Part shown: one piece after another, positions 1-12,508 of the stretch
Layout of the letters: every line of letters starts with the position of its first letter
Position numbering within the stretch: the first letter of the stretch is position 1
Source of the DNA: Stenocarpella maydis
Lineage: Eukaryota > Ascomycota > Sordariomycetes > Diaporthales > Diaporthaceae
NCBI GenBank assembly: GCA_002270565.1
Contig: NQMI01000033.1
Span: 1-64,000 of the forward strand
Direction of reading: 5' to 3'
DNA: 64,000 nt
Notes under the pieces: generated by a model
What the model was told of the DNA's origin: nothing
Databases searched by the model: none
Seen by the model: only the letters and a program-made list of their open reading frames with translations
Made by a program: the position numbers and the translations under genes

Positions 1-600
1 CCTCAGGCATACTATAAATTACTATCAGATAATACCCTAGCGGAATTAGTAGAATAGAAAGCAATATAAATCAGATAAATCTAGAAGGATATCCAAGTAG
101 AACTTTCTTTTATATAAGAATGAATATTAAAATATATAAATTAGAAAAGAATTAAGGGACTAATTCTTAAGGAGGGAGATAAGGTCTACCTTCTTTACTA
201 AAACATTAAAACTAAGCAACCTAGCAAAAAGCTTAACTACAAGAAAATCAGCCCTTTTAAAATTTCAAGAAAACTTTTAGATACTAACTATAAACTCTTA
301 CTACCTAAAGGAATAAAATAATACCCAATCTTTTATATCTTACTCTTAGAACTAGCATATAAAAATATAAAACTTAAAATATAAATTAAAACCCTTAATA
401 GATATAATATGGAATATAAAGTAGAAAACATTATGGACTTAAGATAGCACTAAGGGATAATAGAATACCTCATTAAGTAGAAAGGCTATAATTCTAGCAA
501 AAATATATAGGAACCAGCCTAAAACTTAACCCACTATTATAATGAACTTAAGAAGTACCATATATAGACCACTACAAAACAGTCCTAAAAACCAGGAACG
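1..600 (+). mobile_element. RIP-decayed Ty3/gypsy retrotransposon 3' end with chromodomain
   Basis: Read through its stops, the plus strand resembles the end of a fungal Ty3/gypsy polyprotein. At about 173-330 is the post-integrase GDKVYLL...NIKT block followed by KLNYKKISPFKI and LPKGIK. At about 412-560 is a chromodomain-like block (EYKVENIMDLR, then a K-stop-KGY that corresponds to KWKGY, then EPA-NLTHYYNE). TGG Trp codons are replaced by TAG, and the whole stretch is very AT-rich, as expected after RIP. In intact elements the chromodomain steers integration to marked chromatin. No open frame of useful length remains and the LTR limits cannot be placed; the 5' part lies outside the window. 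Family assignment rests on motif order recognised by eye. Confidence 0.75.
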
Positions 601-1085
601 CAGCCTAAAAAACCCTATATATAATGAATAATAACGAACTAATATTATAATGAAACCATATAATGAACCCCGGACTTTATAGCTAAAATAGGGAAAACAA
701 CTAATAAGAGACTAATCGCAATAGGAATAACCAGAAGCTAGCAACCAGTTAACCCCTTAAAGAAGCACACCAATACCAGTTGCCCTATCTAACTAACAAC
801 CCGAATACTAGTTATACCTAAAACCTATCTAAACGAATACCAGTATCCGCACCCTGTACCCCAGCGAATACTAGTTATAGAAAAACAAGACCAGAATAAC
901 ATGGCATGACTAGTAGACTAAGGACAGCTAGCAACCAGAACTAGTTAAATAACAGTCAAATAAGTTCTATTCCCAGTAATAGAAATCAGGCACTAAGACA
1001 AGCCACCTATAGGCGCATTTCCTTCACTACCCTTATTACCAGTACCTACAAATTCAGACCAATTAGTACTATCACCCATTAGGGA

Positions 1086-1660
1086 ACTCTAATCAAAAAC
1101 TCTTACTTTACCCTTGGAATACAACCACACCTCCTGCGCCACTATCCCACTAGCCTCCTTGGTGGAATTTTGGCGGATGACCTCAGCAGACTGCTTAGCA
1201 ATCCGCCTCCACTCTACTTTAGCCTCCTCTTTCTCTACCCGCTCCAACTCCTCCATATTATTAATGCCCCAATAGACCGCGCGCATTATTTTCTTATATT
1301 ATAACTGCTTCTACTTATAAAGGTGCAAAATTCTTGCGTTTAGCCGTTGGGCTTCCTCCTCTATAGCCTCCAGCTCTTCCTTTAATCAATAATGCATTAG
1401 GGTGACTTTATTCAACTAACCAGGAGTAAGACCTTAAATGTTGTAATTAGATAAATTAAGGCGAATATAAGTCTAATAACGAATGGATTCTAAATCTGCA
1501 ACCTTGCAGTCCTTAGCTAGGTTGTGCTCTTTATAATAAGAATAAGGTATGGGAATGATGCCGCCCTTTGAGGCAATGGTGGAAAGAAGGGCGGCCTTAT
1601 GCTTGGCAATGGAAAAGGACTTTACAGGGCGAGATTTAGTAACCCTACCCAATATAATGA
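1086..1660 (-). pseudogene. Gag-like transposon ORF relic
   Basis: On the minus strand a degraded frame runs from about 1640 to 1089. It shows a Cys-depleted stretch (YKEHNLAKDCKVADLES), then NLSNYNI-GLTPG, then a charged coiled-coil-like tail (LKEELEAIEEEAQRLNARIL and MEELERVEKEEAKVEWRR). This order resembles the small Cys-rich plus coiled-coil ORF often seen next to fungal retrotransposons. Stops interrupt it at several TGG/CAG-type sites. The last 65 codons (1089-1286) are open by chance or recent enough to survive. The function in the living element is presumed nucleic-acid binding; here it is dead. Assignment is by pattern memory and is tentative. Confidence 0.45.
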
Positions 1661-2600
1661 ATTAGGAAGAAATAAATGAGAATACAAACGAATAAAAATG
1701 ACTTATAGAATACTTTTAAGGATAAAAGAAGCAAGGAGGGAGATAGTATTATGAGCTAATACATATTGGCGGCTAACTACCGCAGAAGACAACCCCATAG
1801 GTTGGGAAGTAACCCCCAAAAGGAGCGCCCCGCCTGATCCAATCAGTAATGCTACCTTATTAGGGTTAGGGTCAGGGACCCACTATAATTAATGAAATCA
1901 GTATCAATTCCATTGAGTAACACTCAATCAATAGAATCACCATCGATACTGTTAATAACAGATAAAGAGTCAGAATATATAAGGATATAATTATCACCAT
2001 ATTAGATAGCTTTTATAGAATAGACTCTTTAGTTGTTAATCTAAGTATTTAAACCTAACATTGGATAGCCTTACAGCTAGTAATCATTGTTAGTCAATAA
2101 TATTGCTTAATAACCGCCTAATAATGTATTCCGAATATAAACCCTTGATCTTTCAAGTTTACGTACTCGGAAACTCTTTGATCATTACACTCCAGTCCCT
2201 AGATAAAGAAGATGCCTATAGTAATAATATGCAGCATACCGGCATCCCTTTAAAGCAGCAGCCGGTAAGAAGGGTTATAAAGAAGGCAATACAGCAGCCT
2301 TAGAAGCGGAAGGCGCCAGCAGATATTATAAAGACTTCAGAAGCCAGCACACCCTTAAGTACGAGGTTAGGGGCTAAGCGGCAGCATACGGCGGCTATTA
2401 GAAGCATCAACCAGTTGCTATGAGTAGATCTAATGATTAGGGATATCATTAGCGGTAATAATAGTAATAATAGCAATAGCAATAAGGAGGAGGAGATACT
2501 AGATAAGATTATAGTCTGTATAGACTAAATATATAGTAAAATACTATAAATTTAAATAATTAGTGCTACAGCGGGTATTATGATAGAGATATTTACTATA
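1661..2600. repeat. AT-rich RIP-type island
   Basis: Strongly AT-rich sequence dense in TA steps with no believable gene. A Gln/Lys-rich stretch at about 2240-2400 and a run of AAT/AGC codons at 2450-2490 may be remnants of another transposon ORF. Nothing more specific can be supported. Confidence 0.6.
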
Positions 2601-2969
2601 GCGGTAATGGGGATATACGGCTATATTAGCGAAAAGGTCAAAATAATGGTGCACATAGTATTTTTAGTGGTGCAAATTATCTATGCGTTGGGGGCCAACA
2701 TATATATGTGTACTATCCGTTTTTATACGTGCAATTATCCGTTTTCAATCATAATACTACTGGATCGCCAAGTAGCTTCGACCTTCATTCCAGGCTTTTG
2801 AATTCTGGCGAAGCAAGTTTAACTCGGCGATCTCGACTACTCTTAGAAGAAGTGGTCATAAACCACAACATACTTAGTAGCGAGCCGGCTCGGGTATCGA
2901 TCACGCCAGCCAGAGTCGAGGTTCGCAGGCGCAAGATCGTCGAGGCTCAGGACAGAGCCTAAATTCAGT
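2601..2969. other. Transition from AT-rich island to gene-type DNA, no gene seen
   Basis: Base composition rises from AT-rich to balanced across this stretch. No domain or splice-compatible ORF was recognised. Confidence 0.5.
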
Positions 2970-3550
2970 GACTTCGTGCAGGGATAGCTCCAGTCGTAGC
3001 ACCCACCGGCGGGGCGTAGTCGACGAAGAGGTGGTGCATGAAGAAGGTCGGGTCCTCGGGCGCGGTGCAGAAGCCCGGCATGACGGCACCGATGCCGCTA
3101 CGGCCGGAGGTGTGGGTTCTGTGGGAGAGGGCAAAAGAATCAGTAGGAAATTGGTCCAGAAAAGACTTTCTTCCCTTCTTCTTTTTGCTGTTTTGGGGTG
3201 GATGCTTTTGATTTTGTTACCCAGTCTCGAGACATCCGGTGAAGATGCGGATTGCGTCACACCGTGAACACAGTTTGATATAATCCGTGGTGATTTCCCA
3301 GGAGATTGTCTCGTTGCCGGCTCGCGAAAGACAGCGGACTATGTCTCCCTCGCCTCCTGGACCTATATTACAGACCTGGTTCATGAATTCGTCGTTGGTG
3401 ACGCAGAACTTGTCGTTCTCGCTTTTGACCACCAAGGAAGCGAGCCAAGGCACTCGAGGGTGAAAAGGCTGCTCTCGACCAATTTTCGAAATCAGACAAT
3501 GGCAGTATTGGGCGGGTGATGTCTCCAACCTGGGTGCATGGCTTTGTCAT
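2970..3550 (-). pseudogene. Tyrosinase-like copper oxidase fragment
   Basis: The minus strand encodes the second half of a tyrosinase-type domain. Exon one contains FCVTNDEF...NIGPGGEGDIVRCLSR, which matches the CVTDGPF/LGPG/CLxR block between the copper sites. It ends ..GCLETG and splices (GTAACA...CCCACAG, about 3219 to 3118) in frame to THTSGRSGIGAVMPGF and then PEDPTFFMHHLFVDY (about 3017-3060), the CuB segment with its HH pair and Asp. Defects: the SPSSALARFLGG part just upstream is in another frame, no CuA half (HxxxH...HxPWHR) was found further upstream, and after VDY the expected LWW core is replaced and stops at once. Tyrosinases oxidise phenols to quinones in pigment and secondary metabolism. 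I read this as a truncated, inactive copy. Confidence 0.6.
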
Positions 3551-4822
3551 ATAACTCTATATGTAGCAGGAGAATCATCCGACTTGGGCCTCCAAGTTTG
3601 TGGTTATAGAGAAACCACCAGTGTCCCAGCAACAACGGCAGCGACATCACTTGCAGTTACAGGTAAGAGCAGTAGGTCAGTTGAGGCAACACTGTACTTA
3701 CTGATTGAGGTTTCTTTTTGTCCAGACCAAAGTCGATTACACAACAGCCAAGCTGTATCCCTGGCTTCTTTGCTCGAGGTCCACACGGCATGGCGTACAT
3801 GCACTTTTCTTCAGCGTTCACGCAACTCACTAGACTTTACGATTGATCTGCTTTTGCTTGTAGTTGAGTATTTCTCGTGGAGGGCACTAGTATCATTGAT
3901 ACACACACTGATGGCCGCGAAATCAAGCGTACCTCGATCTTTATGCTGCAAAATAATCTGGGAACTAACTATAAGCTTAGGCCATAACTAGCATACGCTA
4001 ACACCGGTGTTAGAAAATATTAACTGATAGCTGAGGTAGAGAAGAATGCCGGCTGTATTGGCAAGATTGGACTAAGACACTGATGCTTGTATTCAAGTTG
4101 TTTACTCCGGGTCACATTGGTCTGGCTATAACCATGTGTACATTTGTATCTAAAACAATATGTGCATGATGCATTTTGTGCTGGCAAAGGCAATACTTGC
4201 ATTCAACCACTGTCTGTAAAGATTCTGGTGATCTCTTCTGCAATGCTTTGCATTTAGCTAAAGAGACCAGTGCTCTGCTAGTACCAAGGCCCTACACACC
4301 AGAGTTCTTAGTACATATTTAGACGCAAATAGTCACGTTATAATTGTGCTAACTAGGGGAAAGGCTCATGTTTCTCACAATATGTAGGCCAATGCGCTCA
4401 CTAACTTCCATTAAAGCCTTCTCACCTGACACTGGTGCCTTGAGACCACACCGTGGACAAACACACGGGACTAATACATTTGCCCCAATAAGTGACACAC
4501 GGGAGTATACATTTCCCCCAATAAGTGACGCGGTAGTCATTTCCGAGATATTTGCAAAATCTCAACCACCCTAAGATGGCCCAAGTACAATATAAAGCAA
4601 AATCAAGGCCCAATTCCCAACTTTCTCCCTCCCCTTTCTCACTCTTGAAATACAAATCTTCGTCACAAACTGAGCAACCTCACACTTTACCAACCAGCCA
4701 TTCAAATCTCCTTACAAGACTCTAGGAGTGAAAGCTTCATTCACCTCTTGTCATCACATTCTCCTTTCTCACCATTACCATACCAACCAAGATATATATA
4801 ACTACTTGACCCATCACCAAGT
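3551..4822. other. Intergenic region, no gene assigned
   Basis: A 135-codon plus-strand ORF (3584-3991) has no recognisable domain and lies antisense to where the missing tyrosinase 5' half would be, so I do not call it. The last 200 bases are pyrimidine-rich and contain GATATATATAACT near 4790, a plausible promoter and leader for the gene starting at 4823. Confidence 0.4.
4461..4527. repeat. Two-copy direct tandem repeat, 33-34 bp unit
   Basis: ACACACGGGA...CCCCAATAAGTG (4461-4494) is followed immediately by a near-identical unit (4495-4527). It lies about 300 bp upstream of the small membrane-protein gene and could duplicate a regulatory site; no known factor site was recognised. Confidence 0.85.
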
Positions 4823-5234
4823 ATGGATAGCGCCAAGAATCACATCCACCACCACAGCCCCTCGGGCACAGACCCTTCCTCCCCCGGTGTGTGGTACGAC
4901 CTCTCAACCAACCCCATCGTCTTCACTATCACCCTAGTGGTGGCCCTCCTCGCCCTGTCCACGATGCTAGTCTTCCTCATCGAATACATCCACGCTCGTC
5001 TCGTGCCGGACACCACATATGAACAAGACGAAGAAGAAGACGAAGAAGATGGCACACAGCCGTGGAGCATCACCATCACAGAGGACGGAACACTGATCGA
5101 CAACGAGTCTGGCGGCCGGCGGGCTCGTCAATATGGGACATTCCACACTGATAACGGAGTCTGGTATGACGCTGACAGGTATGTTTTCCTAATACGCACG
5201 CTTTTATCCACCAACGACTCGTCTTTTCAGATAA
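4823..5234 (+). CDS. Small single-pass membrane protein, unknown function
   Basis: I do not recognise a family. The spliced gene gives about 119 residues. A His-rich N-terminus (KNHIHHHSPSG) is followed by one hydrophobic span at about residues 32-54 (FTITLVVALLALSTMLVFLI). A strongly acidic cytosolic-type segment follows (EQDEEEDEEDG, about 71-81), then a polar tail ending in VWYDADR. An intron at 5179-5230 (GTATGT...TTTTCAG, 52 bp) places a TAA directly after the acceptor, so the C-terminus is DADR-stop rather than the read-through ORF ending at 5281. The start is the first ATG after a pyrimidine-rich leader with a TATA-like element. Topology and a coding role are inferred; there is no conserved catalytic motif. 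Confidence 0.6.
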
Positions 5235-6115
5235 GAATCAAGGCACGGATAGATATTAACGTGGCTGTAGGACGGAGATGAACTATTCCCAATGGGTTGA
5301 GCACGTCTACGATCCTCTCGACTGAGAGGGATTAAGAAAGGACTCGGCGAACTAGAGCCAGTATTTGGATTATGAATCTTTGTTCCAAGCAGCGTGGAGC
5401 GTTTGGAATAAACCTTTCTCTAGGCTAATTGTTTTTGGCGAGGGGGCAGTGGGCGGAAACATGAAAATGACGTCCCCAGGCCGTAGTCATCATTGATGCT
5501 TTCCACCGTAGCCAACTAATGTACCCACCAACAACCAACCTTGAACTTGCGTGCTTGTATGAAATGGTTGAATCCACATCCAGATGGCGAAAGCACCTCA
5601 ATGCGAACAGTGCAGATTGCTTTCTCATTGAAGAAAGCACTGTGATCGCTTCGACTACCTAGATACCTAGGAGGCTAGGCTGGATTGCTTGCTCAACTTA
5701 TATACTTCTAGTTCTAAACATGGCCCACTGCTGATATAACTAGGCATGTGGCAAGTCCCTATTCGTTGTGCACTTCCGCATTACGTTCATCAAAGCGAGT
5801 AACCTAGGTTTTGGGAAGCACGTACGAGAAAGCTGCGATGGAGAGAGTAGAATTATCATCGATATTATCGCAAGCTGATGACACAGGTCTTTAACGGGTA
5901 ATGATATATGAAAGAGGTATCATAAACGCCTGGCTATTGTCCAAAAAGCCACCAAACACCAACATCAACTACCCTACAGAATGGACCGTCTTAGCTAGCA
6001 CGCAGCAATCTGGTGGAATTCCCTTGCCCAGTTGGAGGGATTACACAACAGTGCCGCCAAGAGGATGCGGCCGCTGCACCTCCCCACACGTACCGGCACC
6101 CGCAGGATTGACGGT
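5235..6115. other. Intergenic region, no gene seen
   Basis: Mixed-composition DNA between the small membrane-protein gene and the 3' end of the sugar porter on the opposite strand. No ORF here has recognisable protein features. Confidence 0.5.
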
Positions 6116-8086
6116 TTAGGCTGAGGTATCGACGATCTTCTCCGTGACCTTTCCGTCGGCCTGGACGACCACCTTCTCGACGTGCTGGGAGGCCTTGACG
6201 GGCTTGGGCTGGTTATAGACCCACTCGAGCTGCTCGAGGGTTCGGCCCTGGGACTCGACGCTGGAGGAAGAGTCATGTTAGCACTCACGTAACGAGACCC
6301 CCAAGAAGAAATGTCACTCACCAGAATAGATACCAGAGAATGGCCTCGATGACGTCCCATCCAACAAAGATGAAAATGTACCTGTAGCCGATGGTGCCAA
6401 GTGCAATGGGGCCGCAGAACTGGTTGATGAACCCGAAAATACCGACAATGATGCCCGATGCAGCAAGACCCTTGGCGCGACGGTTGGTGTCAAGAGCCTC
6501 GGCTGGAATGATACCCTGGAGGGGCGTGTATGTGAAAGAGTAGACGATGTTGAAAAGGAAGTAGAAAGCAAGCGCAGTCTGTCCGTACGAGAGGTAGGCT
6601 GGGTTGAGCGCCTTGTCGACAGTGTGCTGGTTCACCACGGCCGAGGTTCCACCATTGATGGCGAGCAGGCAAGCACAAGCGAGCGTGCCGAAAATCAAGA
6701 CTGGGCGGCGCATCATCTTGTCGCTAAGGGAGACACCAACACCAGCGCCCATGGCGGACAGGCAGCTGTTCAGGACGTTGAAGCCGAGCTGCTGAGCCGT
6801 GGAGGTGATGCCAATGCCCTCGAAGATGGTGGGGTTGAAGTAGCCGAGGCCGTTTCCAGAGAACTGACCAAACGTGCTCATCATGATGACTTGAAGGAAC
6901 CTCCAGCGGCCATTGTGCTCGGAGATGAGCGAGCGGTAGTCCCACCAGACCTTGTCAACACCATCCTGGCGGATACCCTCCTTCATCTCTTCGATCTCTA
7001 GCATGACCAGACGGGAGGATGGGTCCCCGTTGCCGTGGTACTTGACCATGAAGGCAATAGCCTCCTCCTCCCTGCCATTGGCCATCTGGAAACGTGGGGA
7101 CTCGGGCAGGAAGAAGACGGAGCAGAGGACAATGATGCAGGCAAAGCACTGGAGAAGCAGGGGAATTCTCCACGACCAGTCGTTCTGGATGTAGCTGGTA
7201 CCGAAGGTAACAAAGGCCGCAGGAATAGAGCCGCCAAACCATCCGCAGTTGTAGAAGCCTGCGGTGAACATTGTCAGATAATGGGATCTTCCGAATGGCC
7301 TGAGCGAGGGGGAATCGAAACTTACCGACGCAGCGTCCGCGCCAGTGAGCGGGAGCAATTTCGATGCAGTAGGCCGGGGCACCCACAGTCATGATGGCAA
7401 TACCTGAGCCGAGAAGGAAACGACCAACGGTGAGTTGAGCAATGGTGCTGGAGGTGCAAGCGACAATGGAGCCAGCAATGATAACAACGCCACCAGTGGC
7501 CATGGCGATTCGGCGTCCAAAGCGGTCGGAAATGGCGGCGGCGGCAGGAGCAGTGACGATAGAGCCCCTGGATTGCTAGTTAGCACTGTGCTTCATCCCC
7601 TAATGGCCGGGATGGCCGATTAGGTGCGGCAGCTGGGCACATACACGCTGTAAAGCGAGGTGATGATTGCGATCTTCTCGCCGGTCAGGCCGGTGCCAAA
7701 GGTGTTCTGAAAGGGCTTCATGGCGATGATGGCGCCCATCAGGGAACCATCATAGCCGTTGGCACATGCGCAGCAGAAGGCAATGAAGACGGCAAAGTAC
7801 AGCTTGAGGGAGTTCATGCTCCATCTGTCGATCTTGGACTCCTGAACGGCGGCGAAGAACTCTGCCTATTGGCCCGAGGCGGATCTATTAGCTGCAGCAA
7901 CCGGGCAGGTAGTGTAAAGAAGAGCCCACAGGCGCTCCGACTTACATTGTGCACTTCTTTTGCCCTGGCACCGTGAGCCTCGTCCAACGTCTTGCCAGTG
8001 CCCTCGGCGACCACGGGGTACTGGATATCGTGGGAGGGCTGGTTGATGTCATGATGCACCTCGGTGCCCGCCTTCTCGGTCGACAT
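6116..8086 (-). CDS. MFS sugar transporter (sugar porter family)
   Basis: Five exons on the minus strand (8086-7946, 7865-7645, 7567-7326, 7258-6322, 6260-6116) join in phase to about 561 residues, usual for the family. It is a 12-span plasma-membrane sugar:H+ symporter or facilitator of the hexose/lactose-permease group. Visible signatures: ANGYDGSLMGAI in the first span, DRFGRR in the span 2-3 loop, GRFLLGSGIA, the PESPRF block after span 6, and VESQGRTLEQLE at the C-end (the PETKGR-type motif). Introns are short with good donors and acceptors; the LYSV-GSIV and RGRCV-GFYNCGW joins restore conserved sequence. The start at 8086 gives a 47-residue hydrophilic N-tail (MSTEKAGTEV). Substrate cannot be read from sequence. 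A long GC-rich upstream region suggests complex regulation. Confidence 0.92.
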
Positions 8087-11000
8087 GATGAGCTCGGGTT
8101 CGACTTGTCGGTCGTCGCGCTGGCCAGGGCAACGGCAACGAAACAAGCAAGAGGAGGGATACGGGGCTCGGTAGCTCTAGGAAAGGGAGTATCGCGGAGC
8201 ACATTTTTTTCGACATGGGGAAATTGGCAGGTTATATGAATGGCGACGGGGTATAGTGTAGCAACAGCAGCAACGCTAACAATCTCAAATGATACCCTAG
8301 GCTTACCCCAGATTTTGGTGCATCCTGTCTCGTGGAGGGCGGAAAGGCGGGCCTGGTTCCCATGCGGTTGGTGGGAAATGAAAACGCGGTCGATAATGGT
8401 CATGCAACCTTCGGGGAAGAGAGGGCACAGGGGTTCGTTCGGGTGCACATGCTGGCGTGGTGCAGCGATCAGAGACACGGGTGACATGCGGTCTTGGCTG
8501 CAGCAACGGGGGACCCCAGGGCGAAGTAAGGGCTGGGCTGGGCAGGGACTGGCAAGTTGTTGCAACGTCAATGGGTCGACGAGCGACGGGGGTGACGACC
8601 ACTGGCGTGATAGCTACATAGTATCCGGTCGGAGTCGAAGCATGTGGTGCGCCGTGGTCCTGACCAGGGGCGAATGCGAGCCGGACGCATCGAAGAGCGA
8701 TGGCTGGAGACGTCGAGGAGGAATGAGTGAAGCTGGAGAAGAGGCCTGTTCTGGTCGGGGTGATTGATGATGGTGGAGGCGGCTTAAACACGCCAGCATG
8801 GGTCTAACTTCTCCAACCTCGTGGCTAGGTACGAGAGGCTCCGCGACATCCACGAGCGGTAGTAGTCTCGTTGCCTAGCCTTGTCGTCTGTGTGCGTCCG
8901 AACCGCGTGGGGACGGTGGTGTGCTGAGTGTGGGGTTGGGTCCTCGTCCCCCCATCCTATCGCATCCAGCCCAGGGTGGCCCAGGATATCTAGGCAAGAC
9001 AGGCTGGGCAGACCTGTCGTGTACCACAGCAGCAGCGTGTGTGTGACTGCGCGCCCCTGGCTAGGCGAGGAGTGACCTGGCATTGGCCAGCCCGCAGATA
9101 GATGAGATGGGGATGGATGGTCTGCCAGCAAATGGCATGCCCCCCTCCCTTGCATTATTGGTTGCCAGCTTGCTGGCTGCGTGGCTGTTACGGTGTGCGG
9201 CCGGCCATGCCCATGTGCCAACAGCGGAGCAGCATAACAGGCCTGAGCAGCTGATGCCGTTGTCGGCGCCCCAGGGCTTGAAGGACACAGGGCCTGGGCT
9301 AAGAAGCTTAGCTGGGCCAAGGCCAAGGCAGGTGAGGCAGGCTGGCAGGCTGGCAGGCTGGCAGGCTGGCAGGCTGGCCGGCAGCCCGAGCGTGGCGTTC
9401 AGGATGGCGACCTGGCGGTGCGCCTCGAAGACGGGGCGCCGGGATGTCGGGAACGGTCTGAGCTCTTTCGTGGGGTGACGTGGTGATGGCTTGTGTTGGG
9501 TTTGGTCTGGCGTCGAGCCGTCCTTGGACCAGCGAGAAGGGTTCAAGTATAAGGGATGCGAGTCTTTGAGGTAGGCACAGCAGAGCTGCTCCTTCTCTTG
9601 TGGCCGGGAGAGGAGTCGTTGCTATTCCCCCACAGACTAGGTCTGAGCAAGTCAACCATGTCCACAGCTGGTCAGAGATTCAACGTTGTGCTGCTGCATG
9701 GACCCTCCAAGACGGGATTCACAAGCTGCCCGTGGGGAAGATTGCCGGCTCAGCAGTGGGGGATGGAGAAGGCGGGGCGTGGGGTCCACAAGTCCTTGCC
9801 AGTTGACAAGCATCTGGACCTCGGACCGAACCAGCCAGCCAGCCAGATCGCTCGCCTGACAAGAACAAGAGCCCCTGTCCCAGCCCCCGGTCCTGGGACC
9901 CAATCGGTTCTTGCCGAAATGGGCGACACATGCACTAACGGGACACACCCTCCGGCGATCCAGGCCCTCCGTCCCTCCTTGCTGCTTGACTGGCGGCCTT
10001 CATCAATCCACCCCTGCCGGTCCTCACAAGATGCTGTCCCTACTCTGCATTGATCTAGGCAGACCACCGAAGAATACCAAAAGCCCTGGGCCCCTTCCAC
10101 AGCAACAATAGTCTTTGATTCTGACAGCATCAAGACGTCGTCCTTGTGACATGAGGTCCAGTCATCCATTCAGCCAGGAGCCTGCCCGCTCGCCCTCTCC
10201 CCCCACTCGCATTGGATGATTCCTACCCCTTCTCGTCTCCAAGGCAGTCATTGAGAGCAACATCTCTCTCCTCGTCCTTCTACTGCCTCCCCCGTACACC
10301 GTCGGCGTCGGCCGGAGGCTAGGCACGCGGTCCAGCCCTCCGCCCGTACCGCAGGACCGCAGGATCCCACCATGCCGTTTCAGGCACGAGAAGGATCGCA
10401 TGATCGCGGTTCTACGGCGAGGACTCACCGTGAGGGCGGCCACGTCTTTGCCCACGCCCTGGCCGCCCATCGTGCACCTTCATTCTTGTTTATGATTGCA
10501 GCCCTGTGGCAAGCAGGACTGACAGCGTCCACCTAGGTCTGCTCGGCATTTCCGAGTACCTCCCGAGCTCCCTCGCGCGTGACACGCCAACAGGAGCACC
10601 TCATAACCAGGCCAGATCCTCCAGCCACCCACCAGCATGCCCTTCACAATCGAGACGGAAGCCCCGCCATACGCATTGGGAAAGGCCATTGCCGACATCT
10701 AACACGAAAGGCCGGTGGCGGCCTGGAAACGCCTCACCCACGGCACGTTCGACCCGCCCCTCCTCAACGCCGGGCTGGAGGACAATGTGTGCAGGAGACG
10801 GCTGATGATCTGTAATGGAGGGCATGGGCTACCTTCCTAGTCTTGGTGCTGCAGCAGGGTGTGCATCACCCAGTCACTGGGACCCACTTGGAGCAGCGCC
10901 CTTCTCAAGGGCACGCCAGCACTGCTGCAGATGGCTCCTTTTCCTTCTGATATAATATCGAATACAGATTCAACTTGCACTCTTTTCACCCTCCAAACGC

Positions 11001-11580
11001 TTTACCACTTGGACATGGCCCAAGACTTTGGTGCTCGATGATATTCTTGAGTTCCAAGGTTGGACTACTGTCATCCTCCCATCACAGCCGGATACCTTGA
11101 TAGGGACAAGTATCTAAGTAGAACGTTCAAACAAGGACCGGTTATGTGAAACTGATACCGTTACTGGTCCTTCCCACTACATCCGCTTTAGCCTTTGTAT
11201 CTCATAACCCAGGCCCATTGATATAGGAATTAATCACGAGGCATGGATGAAGCTTTACCTCCGACCATGTAAAGCGTCCTCAAAAATGTGATACCGATAG
11301 GAACTATGTAGCTCATTGCCGATGTCACTTACTTCCTAGGCCAGCCATAAATCTCAAGATTAATAAGTGTGAGTCAATGCTCGCTCAGGCCGGGATGCTG
11401 TAGTAGCAGTGCTTAGAGACGTCCTCAGAATTATAACGTTACAGGAATTTCCACTTTTGGATGTTTACCCCGCGAAAACCAGACTCTTCTTCGATCTAGG
11501 CGTAGATGCTTCATATCAGGCTATTAGTATCCCTGGCTTTTAGTTCGACACGAGGGGTTGTTCAATAACATCATTGATCC
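8087..11580. other. Long GC-rich upstream/intergenic region, no gene seen
   Basis: About 3.5 kb of GC-rich, low-complexity DNA upstream of the sugar porter. Several frames are open on both strands at once, which reflects composition; their translations are Pro/Ser/Gly/Arg-rich with no domain. It probably holds the porter's promoter. A short tandem repeat lies at 9337-9378. Confidence 0.5.
9337..9378. repeat. Tandem repeat of GGCAGGCT, about five copies
   Basis: An 8-bp unit (GGCAGGCT) repeats about five times without interruption before decaying to GGCTGGCCGG. It is a simple minisatellite likely to vary in copy number between strains. Confidence 0.9.
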
Positions 11581-12054
11581 GGATTCCGCCACCCCCCTGA
11601 TTCTGCCACCCCTAGATATAGTATATTCCCGCCAAAATACACCTACTTTTTAACAGCTGGTATAAAGTTTAAACAAAATTTAATAACTCTAACTCTAGGC
11701 TTAATATATAGTGTTTTAAATATATATTTCTTTTATATATTTTTAAATAAAAATATTTAATGTCTTAATTTTTTGTAGTAGTTTTATATTATTAAGAATT
11801 AGAAAATATTAAGATTTATTTAAAAGTTATAAAAAGTTCCAAATATTTAGGATTTTTTATATTTTAAAATTAGGTTAAAAATATAAAAATTAAATAAACT
11901 ATTATAATTTTAGTTAATATTAAATTTTATATAAAATATTACTTATTTTTAAAGGATTAGACTGTTTAATATTTAATTTAGATTTAGTATAAGTTTATAA
12001 AAAGTATGAGTTAGTGTGGGAACGTATGGCGGAGTTGGGGGGGGGGGGGGGGGG
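11581..12054. repeat. AT-rich RIP-type patch ending in an 18-base G run
   Basis: Sharp switch to very AT-rich sequence dense in TATA/TTTA, then back at about 12000. It is bounded on the right by a run of 18 G (12037-12054). It probably derives from a RIP-mutated repeat, but no coding remnant is readable. Confidence 0.6.
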
Positions 12055-12508
12055 CCGGGAATCCGAAACGATGATGTTATAGTCGCACTTGTTTGGAATG
12101 TTTGTTCGTCACTCGGCAACCCTTACTAGACTCATTCTAAAACATATCAGTACTAAATAGCATTCCCTTCAATTTTGCGTTTCAGCTCGCTGATTCCACG
12201 TTTCCAAAGGTAGAGTTCAATTTCTCTGCAGACCAGGCATGCTCAAGAGCTTGATCTCTTCACTCGAGCAACGTCTCCGAATTTATTTGCACAGTCAGGC
12301 TATCATTCTGCACAGTAGAAGCAGCTCCCAGCACCATACGGAACGGGCTTTGGGGCACACCCCAAAGATTCAGACCGTCAGATGGCTGACCACGTCAACG
12401 GTGGGGCTTAGGAGCCATTCTATAAAGGCTCAACAATCCATCATTGTGTACATCTGGAGCTCCTCCGAATACTGCCAGGGTGCTAGCAGGGCCTTTTTTA
12501 CAGTTGGT
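12055..12508. other. Intergenic, no gene seen
   Basis: Balanced composition between the AT-rich patch and the inverted-repeat element. A 123-codon ORF starting at 12239 runs into the element and has no recognisable domain. Confidence 0.4.

Noticed and set aside
8784..9546. Long overlapping minus-strand ORFs (161-180 codons) in the GC-rich upstream region
   Set aside because: Both strands and several frames are open together, translations are Pro/Ser/Gly-rich with tandem LPACQPASLPA from the 8-bp repeat, and no domain is visible. Composition explains them.
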